Shown: positions 1-12,043 of the stretch, in pieces | Layout of the letters: each line of letters begins with the position of its first letter | Position numbering within the stretch: the stretch's first letter is position 1 | Assembly (NCBI RefSeq): GCF_000003815.2 | Contig: NC_049986.1 | Location: 21,250,191 to 21,314,190, forward strand | Length of the DNA stretch: 64,000 nt | Source: Branchiostoma floridae | Lineage: Eukaryota; Chordata; Leptocardii; Amphioxiformes; Branchiostomatidae | Direction: 5' to 3' | The notes under the pieces: generated by a model | What the model was told of the DNA's origin: nothing | The model's input: only the letters and a program-made list of their open reading frames with translations | Databases searched by the model: none | Translations under genes and position numbers: made by a program

Positions 1-576
1 CAACTTATAAAAGTAAGTCGTGCTATGACGTTGAATCTTCATTCGTTGCAGTGTTTCAGCATAGTATTTCGTATTTTATATTCGTCTTTTAGCATCACAC
101 ATTGTCTACTCTTAGCATTCTCGAAGAAAAAAAAATGTCTGCCCAGAGATTGAGTTGTAAAAAGAGCGGTTAGTTCTGGTGATGTAAAAAAAGGTTGAAC
201 TCAAATGTATAGGTATTGTTCTTGATCTCCAAGTAGATTTAGAATAGGCTTCTGTCTTGTAGCTTAACATGTTTTTTTTTAAATTTACATGAAGTGCATC
301 CCGTTTTTACAATTAGGAGTAGAAAACTGCAGCCGACCAAAACTGGTCGTTATAAAAATCATACTGAAGCTATTCTTGTATCATGTCCAGCACCCTACTT
401 CTGCAAAAAATCAACGTTTCGAAGAGATATCCAGATTAGCCAAAACTTTAGATATTCAGTTGCAATAATTCAATCATCAGAGACGAAATGTCCTACGTAC
501 ATCATCGCATTCTGTATGCATCTACCTTTGTAACTGATATTGACTAATTAAGTGAAATGGCGTCCTACTTTTTCAG

Positions 577-1149
577 GCGTTGCAGGTGTAAAGGGGTGGA
601 GCAACAACTGCTCACCAAGGGCCGGTTGTGAAGCAGGTACATTTTTTCTGCATGGATCTACTTCTCCGTCACAATGATTATTGCTCTCGGAAGTTTTGCT
701 TTAAGTGGCTTGCTATAATCAAACATTCATACATATTCTATGTTACGGCAAACTGCAGAGTCAAAACTTCATGTATGCTTTAATTTTTTGCACGCTATAC
801 CATCCGAAGCATAAACGTCAAAGCGGATCGGATATCGACTAATTCCGAACTATTGATCAGGCAAGGCAGGCACTTTGTCAATGACGTATATAGCTCTTGC
901 GATATTAGATAAACCAAGACACAATATTTCATTCTGTTTGGACGATGAAATACTTTATTGTCTCCAGCTAAGCTCTCGAACCACCTATTGTGCAAGAAGA
1001 GGGAAGTGTTCACCTGTGTCACCTGCTGCACCACTGACGGCTGCGTGGGAGATCTCATGCCCTCAGCTGCATCCGCCGCTCGAATCAGCATCGTCACCAT
1101 GGCAACCGCCGCCCTGGCCGTCCTCCTGAAGAACGCCGCGGGGTTCTAG
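577..1149 (+). CDS. Ly6/uPAR-type three-finger protein, 3' coding exons only
   Basis: Two exons join in compatible phase. Exon 577-636 follows a polypyrimidine/AG acceptor (ctactttttcag) and ends at a GT donor in phase 1. Exon 968-1149 follows tattgtctccag and ends with TAG. The joined peptide has GWSNNCSPRAGCEA, then CVTCCTTDGCVGD, then a small-residue stretch (PSAASAAR) and a hydrophobic C-terminus (ISIVTMATAALAVLL). The closing CCxxDxC is the signature end of Ly6/uPAR domains, and the tail looks like a GPI-anchor signal, so a small cell-surface glycoprotein is inferred. The Asn that normally follows the last Cys is Val here. Signal-peptide and first-finger exons must lie left of the window; a GTAAGT at base 13 could end one of them, since its phase would also fit. 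Family call moderately sure; ligand unknown. Confidence 0.55.
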
Positions 1150-1667
1150 CCAGCAGCACGTCGCCATGACGACGGATGACGTCCGATTCTGACTTCATAT
1201 CCGCTAAAAGCAATGCATTTAATTCGCTTCGTTTCACTCTGACAGATAATTCTAGATCTGCCGAGACAAGAGAGAGATGTGTCTACTTAAGTCTGGTTAT
1301 TTTCGGCCTTTGATTTTGCGGGAGCGAGGCGTGTGGCTTAGTCCGTTGATATTTTGTCAATGAAAGATTTTAATTGAAACAATGAAAATACATAGCAAAT
1401 CGAATTTTCTTCTTTCTTTCTGAAAGATTTTGCTTGAAATAAGGAAGATCCATAGCAAATCGAACTTACTTATTTCCACCGTTTTAAAAGGATTATTGTC
1501 AGGCTATATTACGGGATCATCCAATTTCAAACATAAACCAAGTTTTAAAACAAAGATGATGATATTAGTATTTTGATATACGTTTTAACGAATATTCCAT
1601 TGACTTGAAAGATGAAGTAGTTCTCCCACCTAACACTGTAGAGGAGCCGTGAGTCTGCTTGCGGTGA

Positions 1668-1673
1668 AATAAA
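1668..1673 (+). terminator. Candidate polyadenylation signal (AATAAA)
   Basis: This is the first AATAAA found by eye downstream of the Ly6-like stop at 1149. It would give a 3'UTR of about 0.5 kb. No other support. Confidence 0.35.
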
Positions 1674-1689
1674 CTTGGTAAAAACAAGC

Positions 1690-3862
1690 TGGACTGATTG
1701 TTTTCATTCTCAACCTTAAGTACTGCACCTCATTCTCTCGTTATGATGAATGATTTCTACGGGTGATCACTTGTTTTGCGCAAATCATAATGTGTTCTGT
1801 CTCCCATTTGCTTTTTGTTACTGACATAAAAGTTCAATGCAGAAAAGAAGAGATGTACACTATGTATTTATAGGCGTGGTTGTTCAGCAAACCTGTGGCC
1901 CAACTAGCCTGTGGCTATTACAAAGGGCTAGCCCTGCTAGCCGAGACAAGGGGCCTCGTGTTATGAACAAGCTATGGTCACGATCTTTATGTGTTAGATA
2001 GCTCTTGCGTTCAGGAAGAAGTTACAGTAAAATATTCTTGGTACATAAAACTTATTAGATTTCGACACGTGGTCAGACCTGGTGCTCATTCCATGGCTTC
2101 ACAATCATGATGAGTTTGATACTATAGGAAAGGAAGTCGCAAACGGGATGTTCGGACTTTGTGTAACAGAGTAAAAGTCATGTTATATACAAAGTCTGTG
2201 GTTTCAACTTTAAGGTTACAAACATTTGACAAAATCCGTTTTGCCTTGAACTTTATTTGACCCTTGTAGTGGTGGTAATTCGGAGTTACTAAAAATGTAA
2301 ACAATGCGGCTTGTTTTGGTGGCCGCCATCTTGGATTACCTTTGACCTTGCCAAGGTACTGAAGCGCTTTCTGTTGAGTCGTCTGTGTCTTGCTCGTTAC
2401 AAGTTTGTGTTAAGTTGGTCTCATTACGACATATTGGACTTCCTGTCGTGGATGGATTAATATAGCCTCCATAGCAGGCTCTCTGGGGCCTTTTTGGGGC
2501 TCATAATACTATTTTGCTGGCCATTTCTGGCCCGGCAGTCAGAAAAGACCAGCAATCAGAGACCCAGTACAAAACGAAATGGCCAGCAAAAGTGCATTAT
2601 GAGCCCAAAAAGGCCCCAGAGAGCCTGCTATGGAGGCTAGTATTAATAGTAGCCTGATTAAAATCGCGCCCCTAGCGGCGGGCCCTATAATTGCCGCCGC
2701 CCTATGAGTGTCATTAACCCCAGCCAGCGACAGATTGTGTAAACACTGGCTAGACTTAATAGTGCTGAAATGAGTTCTTTGACATTTCGTTGGATACTTG
2801 GTCGCCCCTGAACATAAAAAGGACACGTAGAACCGGTATAACCGAACTTTACTGTGCCAGGCACGGGTGTGCGGGAGTAAACAATACTGAGCACGTCACC
2901 TCCCATAACTGTTGTTTACAATTACATGAGCAATACGACTCTTATCTCTGTACAAAGGGAATTTGAAGAAAAAAATTGTATATTCTAGGATTATAGATAT
3001 GGATAAAGTCTAGTCATAATGGTTTCTTTCATTTGTAGAAGGTCTCGACTTCAAATTTGTATTTTCCACGTGTAGAAATTTTTCACCCTGAACTCTATAG
3101 AACTTGACGCCAAAACTCTATACAAGCCCCCATGCAAACATTAACAACTCACAGCTCCCGCTTCAATAACGATTCTCTCATTGTGGTAACGTTACAATGT
3201 ACTTGCCTAATTTCTATTTTTGGCGAAGGCTCCAAAAGACGAACATTCACATGATTAATATTTGAGGGTAAAAATGGGGGCGTTGATTGTCAAACATGTT
3301 GTATAACATGTATTTTAACGTGGAACAAGATGGTGACAACGGGGTAAGCGAGTTCCTACTAAGCCAAAAGTTACTTATGACAGCCGTCTGGGGGGTCTTG
3401 CATGGAGAAAACAGTAAAACCAAGGAAAGTTGCAGCACCGTAAACCCCTTCAGAGCCTCGTACTGTTTATGGGAACAAAAGACGTGGCGACTGCAAGGAA
3501 CGCCCAGAACATATTGCCTGAAGAAAAATATATTTCATCATTTTCGCAGCACAATTTCAAAATACGTATAGTTTCACTTAACAGAAAAGCGTCGGAAGAG
3601 TCTTCAATGTTTGTTTCAAAAGTAAATGTTTCAGTAACTGTATCTCAAAGATCTCCTCTACTATCTTTGCTAGCTATTATGGCAAGTCGATTGGAAACGC
3701 TACAGAGTAGATCCAACACGTAACAAATTTTGTTTTGTTTTGAATTTCGATCATTCTGATCCCTTAATTGCCACCATTCCGACCAGATCGCTCATAAGGC
3801 GTTCCCATATCGGCTAGACCACACGTACCACTAAACTCTCCGTAAGAAGGGAGGAAATCAAC
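1690..3862. other. Gene-free stretch
   Basis: Apart from the foldback at 2463-2639 nothing gene-like was recognised. Just after it, at 2651, a tagcctgattaaa sequence recurs at 28427 followed by a similar GC-rich stretch, suggesting a shared unnamed repeat. Short open frames here have no splice context or recognisable domain. Confidence 0.5.
2463..2639. repeat. Foldback element with about 58-bp terminal inverted repeats
   Basis: The left arm starts TAGCCTCCATAGCAGG and continues through ctctggggcctttttgggg. The right arm is its near-perfect reverse complement, ending CCTGCTATGGAGGCTA. ATTAATA lies close to both outer ends, consistent with a target-site duplication but not exactly abutting on the right. 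No coding capacity, so a non-autonomous MITE-like element is inferred. Confidence 0.75.
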
Positions 3863-3914
3863 ATGAAGGGACTTGTTTTTGTCATCGCTGTCGCTCTTGC
3901 CTGTGTCGCTACAT
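3863..3914 (+). CDS. Isolated signal-peptide first exon of an unidentified secreted protein
   Basis: An ATG opens a 17-residue hydrophobic peptide, MKGLVFVIAVALACVAT, followed immediately by a consensus donor GTGAGT at 3915 in phase 1. A phase-1 intron right after the signal peptide is the usual arrangement in Ly6/uPAR and many other small secreted proteins. Given the Ly6-like exons at 577-1149 on the same strand, this could start a related gene. No convincing second exon was found downstream; the gap at 4259-4358 may hide one. Alternative: chance ORF with a chance donor. Confidence 0.35.
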
Positions 3915-4258
3915 GTGAGTTGTCTTCTTTTCTTCGTTTCGTCGCACACGTATCATAGAAGTCCACAAAAGCTTTGTCAATGGCTACAACTTTATTCATT
4001 CTTTTAGTACAAAGCTCGGTTGTTTGCCCTATGCACAGATAGCAGACAGTCGTTTGGTAAAAGATCAATTCAAAACTTTAGTCTTGGAGTAAGAAAAGTC
4101 TTAACTTCAAAGAAAACTGTGGTGCGCTAATTATCCAGGCATAGGGTGGGAGATTGCCGAAAAGTTCTTAATCTAAAACACCTCAACCATTTTGTAGATT
4201 TCTGCTGTATTTCCAACAACATTGTGACCCGCTAAACGTTGTGTCTTCTACCAGCAAA

Positions 4259-4358
4259 NNNNNNNNNNNNNNNNNNNNNNNNNNNNNNNNNNNNNNNNNN
4301 NNNNNNNNNNNNNNNNNNNNNNNNNNNNNNNNNNNNNNNNNNNNNNNNNNNNNNNNNN
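4259..4358. other. Assembly gap, 100 N
   Basis: Exactly 100 N, a conventional placeholder for a gap of unknown size. Confidence 0.99.
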
Positions 4359-5660
4359 CCATATCAGGCACTGCTTAGGATAGTCCGATTCTCAGTGTTC
4401 TAGTAGCATTTGTCTGACCCATTGCAATGCTATTTTCTACACTGATATCTAATCAGGCCAGCCAGTACTAAAGATGATAGAGCCAGAAGCATGGGCCGTG
4501 AATTAATGGCGGATGAGCAGGACACGGGACAGCAGGATCAGAGAGATGCAGCTAAGTACGTCTGGGATTGACGGCACAGTCGTATGAAGACTGACCTTTT
4601 AGCTGAAGATTATTTAGCTTACAAAGTCTCTCTTTGCTCTGACCTGTTCCCGTGCCCTTTTACTTAAAGAAATCCGATTCCATCAATTTTCCTTCCCCCT
4701 TGTTTCCACCGTGTACGGAGTGTTTGTTTCTAGTGTATCTGTTTTGCGTGTCCGCGGCGTAGTTATTTGAACTCACTGTCAAAATTGTGACAGAAAGCGA
4801 GTGTGACGAAGATGGTGTCACCGCAGATGCGTCTAGAAGTGACAGGAAATATCAAACATGACATATCATTGAGTTGATGGAAAAGGTACTGCTTTTGTCC
4901 CGTGTTTTTATTATATATTTTTCATAAGGTTGTCACATTCAAGTGATCAATTGTCGTGTGTAATATTGATCAAAACCTGATCATTTTTATAGTTATGAGC
5001 TGCAATAAAGGACATGCAAGAAATTGAGATCATTTTATACTGACGTGAGATATTAGAACTTTTGTTTGTAACTGCTGCATTCGAACTTTTGCTCCGGTCC
5101 GGTAGAGTCACGTTTCTTGTACTGTGCTCAGTTTATTTTCGGGGCTTCCTGTGCGCCTCAGGGCTTAGATAGGTTTCTCGTATATTACTGTAAGTGAACG
5201 TTAATCGCTAGGAGATCAGCTGACATACCCTCTGGGTGCACAGAGCATTCTGTAGGGATCTGATGCGAAACGCTTGATCTGCAGTTCCGGACTGCTTGAT
5301 ACATCCACGCCACTGGCAATAAACATTCCACATCCACTCTTCCCTCTGGCTTCTCCTGGTGAAGCACTTATTAAAGTGTCTTACGATTAAAGTGTCAAAT
5401 ATGATATCGGTCAACACCAACCATCTACACTTTGCCAGTGGGCATGAAATAAGCGACTTTGGACGTGTGTTATGAATCCTAGCCTATGATTAAGACCGTC
5501 TTTTGGTAGATTACATCTGAACATCTGTGTCCCAGGACTCCCTAAAGGTCCCTCCTATATTACTTCAGTTGGACCATGCAATGGGCCACTCGGGGAAATC
5601 GCCTCGGTCCGTGAGTCGTAAACGGTAATGAAGCAACCTTTGACATATAGACTATATAAG

Positions 5661-5760
5661 NNNNNNNNNNNNNNNNNNNNNNNNNNNNNNNNNNNNNNNN
5701 NNNNNNNNNNNNNNNNNNNNNNNNNNNNNNNNNNNNNNNNNNNNNNNNNNNNNNNNNNNN
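5661..5760. other. Assembly gap, 100 N
   Basis: Exactly 100 N, a gap of presumably unknown size. Confidence 0.99.
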
Positions 5761-8700
5761 CAAACAAAAGTATGATCTGTTCTGAGCGTGAAAAAAAATT
5801 ATCTAGTGACAGTCTGTTCATCCAGAAACTACGCGGCAACGCAACTGGGTTACTGTCCCTCCATCGGTGTCTTGTCGTGCCGCACCCACCATTAAACAAC
5901 CTTACCCACCATTTCGGATAGGGTCATCACGTCGCGCTGCAACCAATAAGTACCTCCTCCATATTATTTATTACCCTTCCCACTAATGGGGCGACCTCTG
6001 GTAAGTTACGTGACCTCTGTGGTTACATCGTCAATTGTAAATCTGATAATGAGGTTCTTTTGACACAGGAGAGTCATTGTTGTTATCGCAGCCGATTAAC
6101 AGGATCATTTTTCCCTCTTCCGGGAGTCTGTTTACGACTTTTAAAAAGATGGCTGATAAAAGTCCGCATGGCAACAATTTTCTGTAGTAGTGTCCATCGA
6201 TTTTTCTTGGTCAATAGAAAATTAGCCCTTAGCTACTCGTGAGAAAAGGACCTTTGCGTTTCCTGACATTGCAACTTTTCTTTTGTTTTCTTAAATCATA
6301 ACTACTTTCAGTTGTTATGCTTTTCAAAATGAGTATTTGCTATGTCATAAACTAGAACCTTTTCAGCATCCTTAACAATCAAAACGACCACATGATATCG
6401 ATTCATATATATCCATTGTCGTTTTCAATCAGTGTATCTACCATGCATGTAACAAATCAAAATATGATAAAACGAGAGTTGAAATAACTACGTGCTATAG
6501 CTGAGTGATGAATGACATCAGACCTCACAACCAAACATCCTGTAATCAGCCAGTGCAGCCACCTATAGCCACCCAGTCTCAGGATAAAATATGTAACCAC
6601 AAAACAGGACAATGTAGGAGGGACATCTTTGGCCTTCCCTTAATGTAGGCAACCGGGGCATTTATAGCCTTCATCTGGTTTAATGGCCAAAACTTCTGCA
6701 CTGGGATTAGGTTCCGAAAGCGCAGAGAACCCCATTAACGGATAAGGTCTTCTGAGCCGCATGCGTTCTGGTGAATGGGCTTTCTTATTCATTGAAGCAG
6801 ATCCGTCCAGTGGTTTTCCTCTAGTAGCCTGAGACACATAGGTAATGATAGAAATATTCGCATGATCGCCGAAAGCTGGCGTTGTGATCAATTAAACATG
6901 AACCCAATGGAATAAGAGCCTGAATTCATGGGTATTTTCAAGTCAAAAGTGTGTTGATAAATATTCATCGTAAAAATCCTCGTCCCCACGTTTGCTACTG
7001 AGGTGCTGCTCACTTTGAGTAAATGCAATGTTTACTTCTTATGATCCAAATATGCTTTCTAGTCATCATTTGAATGACTGTATTACGAGTTATGTTGTAA
7101 GTTAGTTTTAAGTATTGGGTGTAAGACATTTTCCAAGTCTTCTATACTCAAGATTTTGCCTTCCCTGTGTCTGTCACCGACAGTGTTGCGGAGGTGTCCC
7201 TTGAGGTTTGGGGGACGATTGCTCTCCTCTCCGGAGTGTATCAATGATGGGTTTGAACACCGCAGAGGGCTTGACCCTACATACTTTCGTCTTCTCAACA
7301 CTCGCGAGGCTTACCGTACGCTGACATTTTCATGGGCTTTCTTCGTAAGTCCACATTATCGGGGTGCAAAAAATGCGTGAAGTGTCTTTTTGCCTGGAAG
7401 TTCGCAATTCTATGAGAGTAACACGTTTTTATATCATTCGAGAACATGTTGGTATTATCTTACCATCTAAAAAATAGTTATCATCTAGCTGGCTAGATCG
7501 TTAGTGAAAGCTCATAATCACCAAAGAGCCCGCGTATATTGAACAATTCACCCATACTAATAGATGCACCATGCATAAACGGAGACTTAAGACAGCAGGT
7601 ACCTATTATATAGCTGAACTCACGGGACGTCTCATCACAGTAAATAGGAGTGTAATACAGCGCGTGGGCGTCTGTAATGTAGTCTGCGTCTGATAACGGA
7701 GTCTCTCGCTGTTTAATTGACTCCACTGACTGGTTTTGTTTCACGGCACCTTTGTATCTCAGGCATGTCGGGAACGACGTTGGTAATGACAGTAATAATC
7801 TCTACATTTATAAAGCATTGCACTCTTTAAGGTTTTGCACACTTGTTTGATCTATGCTGTGTAATGCATATTGTGTAATGTGCCATCGTTGTATACCATG
7901 GTGACTAGCATCCTTCGTCTTTTGTGTGTTTGTTTGTTTGTTTGTTTTGTTGCCTTTTGTGTTCATTGGACCTATTTTGTTGTTGTTTTTTCTCTGGCTT
8001 TTCTTTTTCGGCCGTGTTCCATATTTTGTTTTGTCGCTTATATTTCCCTCTTGCAATTTATTATCATTTCAGTTACTAGTTTGTTGCCACGACCTACGCT
8101 AGTTGAGCTACCTTAACTACACATATAGTGGCAACCGATGGATCAGTACAGTTGCGCGGGTTCAATTGATGCTGAGGTACATATTGGATCAATGTTGAGA
8201 TAGAGATTGAATGATAGTATAACTTCCCGAAGGAGCGTGTTGGGTTATAACGTTAACACTTCACTCTTCAGTTGCTTGTGTTCGTCTTTCGTTAGACTGA
8301 TTGGTCATTAGGTTCAACTCGGGAGATATACTTGTATCTGTGCTCAAGACGATTTGCTGATTTTCTCATGAAGCTGTCAAGTTTTTTTAAAAACCATAAA
8401 GGTGTGTTATATACATTCATGAATAGTTTTATCAGATTAATGAATTGCCGTGTATAGACTTCTTTTCTCACATAAGCCAAAGTTCTTTATTTGCCAACTG
8501 GAACAATCTTCTCTTTATGCGACGATAAGAGAGGAAAGTAAGACAGATGGACAAATCTTAATCCACTTGAAGATTCCTGACCAAGCAATCGATCGCTACC
8601 AATTATCAGAGCGCTGTACGTCTTTCCTTTCATCGGGATCTTTTCACAATACATCAAGATCAATCAGGGGCTAAGTATTGTTACATCGGTGCCTCCTCAT

Positions 8701-10401
8701 AATGCATTACAGGATACACCAGCCTACATGTATGGACGGATCTATAACTTTATACCTAAAGGTTCATTGATCACTCTCGCGAAACCTTTTCAGGTATTTC
8801 CTTATTCATCTGACCCCGTTAAAATACACGTTGAGAGGTTCATGTAATCAAATGCCGCAGTGACGAATGGCAGTTGATACCTATTCACTGTCCCCCGAGT
8901 TGCGAATCATCCATTTGATGCCCACATCAAGCGAGGAAAAACTGATTACTTGTTGGTTCTATCTAAAGGTTAGGAGTTCAATTCCCATCGACTTCCTTTC
9001 TGTGGAAATTCCACGCCAGATAATTCAGCGTCGTATGATCGCGTTAACCCAGATAGAAATGGTCCATACATAATTTGCCCTGTCTGGATTACACTGCTTG
9101 CAGCACACAGTGCTCTGTAGGCCCAAGTATATCATTATGCAAAGATGTGGGAATTTTAGGCAGTGTTTCCAAAACCTTAAATGGTATTTACCTTTAGCCC
9201 GCCATGATTTATATATGCATGTTCATTGACTATGAAAAATAGAAATCAATTGATGAACATGTTAATGTAAAAGACGCAGTATGTCGTCTCAATGGATCAA
9301 ATATTAATAGATTTGTTCGGTAGTCCATAAGTCAGTTTGACTTTGAGCTACTTTCTGAAGAACAGATGCTACATCGTTTTGAATGATGCATATTTTGATT
9401 GGTTATAAAATCCCCCGTGAATACTTCCCCCATGAACATAATTAGGGAGCAACTTCCGTGTGCAGCTTGCGTGTGCTGTCATTCATCCTCTCGTATCGGA
9501 AGGTTGCGCTTTGCTCTTATTTGTATTCTAGTCGACTAGTCAACGGCATGAGGACCAGGATATTCTAAAAGACAGTGCAGCCATAGATTTCACAAACCTA
9601 AAGACATAAAGAAAATTAATGATATGAGACTCCCTTGATTTTGAGCCTATCAACATAAACAGTATACATTTGACGAATAATCACACAAATACTGTCTTCG
9701 TCGCTGACATGCAAACGCCTCAGCCATTCAGAAGTTGCATATCAGCAGCATAAGTGGTGATATCTTTGCCCCGTTCTTTGTCCCAAGTCGGGATTATATA
9801 TGGCCTGTCCTTTCACTGTCATGCCATCTTAACACCCTACATACGCGCTTCTTCCTTATCTCCGAAAGCATGAGGCCCGAGGTTATGGGGTGATAAACTG
9901 TTCCTGACGTCCTGGTCTATTTTAGGTCTGTCCAATAGATTGCAAAACAAGACGGACATACTAAGTAAAACTTTGCATTCAATTCGATGTTGCTGTATGA
10001 AAGGAGGGTAGCAATATCACCAAAAGATAACTGGTACGGATGTACGTCTTGTAATTCTTGAAATACTGTACAGCCGCAAACCTAATGTTTCCCAAGTTTT
10101 GTAAAGATAGATAAAATGAGTATATCACAATAACGTCTCTAAGATGATAATTTAGCGATGTATGTGACAGTGATTTTACGATTCTATACTTCAAATGATC
10201 TTCCATGGTCCAATAAGCTTTGGTTGCTTAGCTGACCAGCAAAAGCGAATGGAGACTATAGTCAGAGCCCATCTTAATTTAAAGACTAGAGACAGATTTG
10301 TGGTGACATATGTCTCGGTTACGAAGGCATTTAAAAGCTTTAGCATTGATCTTGAAATATTGTTAATTATCTCACTGCCACATATCACGTCAAATGTTAA
10401 A

Positions 10402-11229
10402 ATGCACACAGTCTTCACTTTTGTGGGCACCATCTGGCTCGTTACTGCCGCCATTGGTAAGCACTAGACCTATTTATGTTATATAAGACTGGTATAGCGA
10501 TTTAATGGTGTTACGTAAGTTCATGTTAACGTTCATTGTACTGATGAATTAACTCAAAGTTTTGTCCTTGAATGCAGAGATTCACCCTTGACAATACCGT
10601 AAGACTTTCCTCATGGAAGTGACTAACAAGAAACTTTATCTACTTAAACAAAACTCCAACGTATTTTCACATCATTTGAAGGTACGAACATGTAAAAGAC
10701 TGATTATTACCAAAAGATCATTGTCATACATCCCACTTATCACAAGAAAAGGCGTTGTCGTCATCTACCGTTGACATTTAATAACTGCCTTATTTCATTA
10801 GCCGCGTCTGGATAGTGTAGTTATCAACATGGCATTTTGATCGACACAGATGGACGTTTCCTGCTTACTCGTATGATACCCCGTTCCTATACGCTCATAC
10901 ATTCTAATTAAGTGTAAGAATGAAGTTTTTCCAGAATAGCATGATACAGGACTGCCTTAGCATTTTGATTGCCATCTCATAGTAAATCTTACATCAGATC
11001 CTGTGTATCAGGCCGAGGTATACCCGGAATTCTCTAGATCCGACCTGTTTTAGCCAGTTGTATCTCTGTTCCATATGGCCATACATGTCTAATTGTATTG
11101 TGTGTCGTGCTTTAATACAGGATTAGCATTTCGCAGCACGTACACACATTACATTACATGTTTGTGTACATTAGAAGCAAATTAATTTTTATTTTTGACA
11201 GCCCCAAACACCGCATTGGCGATGGATTG
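10402..11229 (+). CDS. Candidate 5' exons of a secreted protein (copy 1)
   Basis: Exon 1 (10402-10456) encodes MHTVFTFVGTIWLVTAAI and ends in phase 1 at a GTAAGC donor, a classical signal-peptide exon. A possible microexon, 11202-11229, follows a strong acceptor (tttttatttttgacag). It keeps the frame, adding A-PNTALAMD with an Ala-x-Ala-like cleavage region, and ends at GTAAAG. No downstream exon was recognised before the block ends, so the mature protein is unknown. The sequence is duplicated at 13799 and 14600. Exon 1 is better supported than the microexon. Confidence 0.35.
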
Positions 11230-11467
11230 GTAAAGAAAAATTCTAACGGCTGGACGTTAGCCATTATCATCATCATCATCTATTGGGTTCTGGATCTGCC
11301 GCCGTAGGCACTTCCTTCGGTTAAAATCAGCCATTCTGCACATACGACATGATAGATTGGCATGACCATTGAGAAGGAAATCTGGTGGCTACGGCTAGAT
11401 TCGGTTGATAGGCACCATCATATGAAGAAAATTCTTCACGTTTTTCTGTCAGCTATGGAAGATCAAA

Positions 11468-11584
11468 ATGTTTGGCGTCTTGATGTTCCTTATCGCCCTT
11501 TTGTTGGATTCAGTTCAAACTAATTGCTGTGTGTGCGGCTGTAGTACTGCCCGGGGTGCAATGAAGGTCGTTGGTGGCTGGTGA
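11468..11584 (+). CDS. Possible 38-aa secreted cysteine-rich peptide (copy 1)
   Basis: The ORF reads MFGVLMFLIALLLDSVQ, a plausible signal peptide, followed by TNCCVCGCSTARGAMKVVGGW and TGA. Four Cys fall within six residues (CCVCGC) right after the hydrophobic segment. It could be a microprotein or a first exon cut at an internal GT. It is kept intact in copy 2 (14866-14982), but the two copies are so alike that this says little about selection. No family recognised. Confidence 0.2.
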   Translation: MFGVLMFLIALLLDSVQTNCCVCGCSTARGAMKVVGGW

Positions 11585-11943
11585 TTATGTGCTGTAAGGA
11601 GATGAGGTCATCAGTGTTGCAATGGAGGAGTTGATAGAAAAAATTCATTAAAAGGTCGAAAGTTCGGCTGACCACGAGGACACTTACTTGTACAGGCTTG
11701 TAGTTTTATTATTATCGTACGGCAGTCTTAATAGAAAAAGATATTGTGAGTCCTTACTCAAATTATCAAGACGAAATATCGTCCCACGACAAAAGTAATT
11801 GCACCATTTTCAAAATATGATACTGCATAACATTTGATATTAGTTTATTTCAGTTCAGTTCAATCCATGGCAGCATATGTATCTAAATAGTAGGTATGTA
11901 TCTAAACATCTTATTTATTTGAATCCCCCCAATACTCATTTGG

Positions 11944-12043
11944 NNNNNNNNNNNNNNNNNNNNNNNNNNNNNNNNNNNNNNNNNNNNNNNNNNNNNNNNN
12001 NNNNNNNNNNNNNNNNNNNNNNNNNNNNNNNNNNNNNNNNNNN
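11944..12043. other. Assembly gap, 100 N
   Basis: Lies immediately before repeat copy 2; sequence homologous to copy 1 begins essentially at its right edge. Confidence 0.99.

Larger units (their letters stand above)
3915..8650. other. Gene-poor region with two 100-N gaps
   Basis: No coding region could be supported. Two minus-strand open frames read somewhat protein-like but match no family I know: 6640-6891, ending PDEGYKCPGCLH, and 7493-7744. A further minus-strand frame at 5185-5367 follows a possible AG acceptor. They may be exons of unrecognised genes or transposon relics. Gaps at 4259-4358 and 5661-5760 interrupt the region. Confidence 0.4.
8651..11786 (+). repeat. 3.1-kb direct repeat, copy 1
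   Basis: From acatcaagatcaatcagggg to gaaatatcgtccca this block reappears at 12055-15184, offset by 3404 bp at its start and 3398 bp at its end, with only scattered substitutions and a few short indels. It contains a signal-peptide exon (10402), a possible microexon (11202-11229) and a short Cys-rich ORF (11468). The copy is gap-free. It resumes unique sequence at about 11787, exactly opposite the point where copy 2 runs into an N gap. Confidence 0.95.

Noticed and set aside
6640-6891. Minus-strand frame ending PDEGYKCPGCLH
   Set aside because: Protein-like in feel, but no family, splice sites or second exon could be supported.
8867-9073. 68-codon frame preserved in both repeat copies (also 12271-12477)
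   Set aside because: Identity follows from near-identical DNA; no signal peptide, domain or splice sites.
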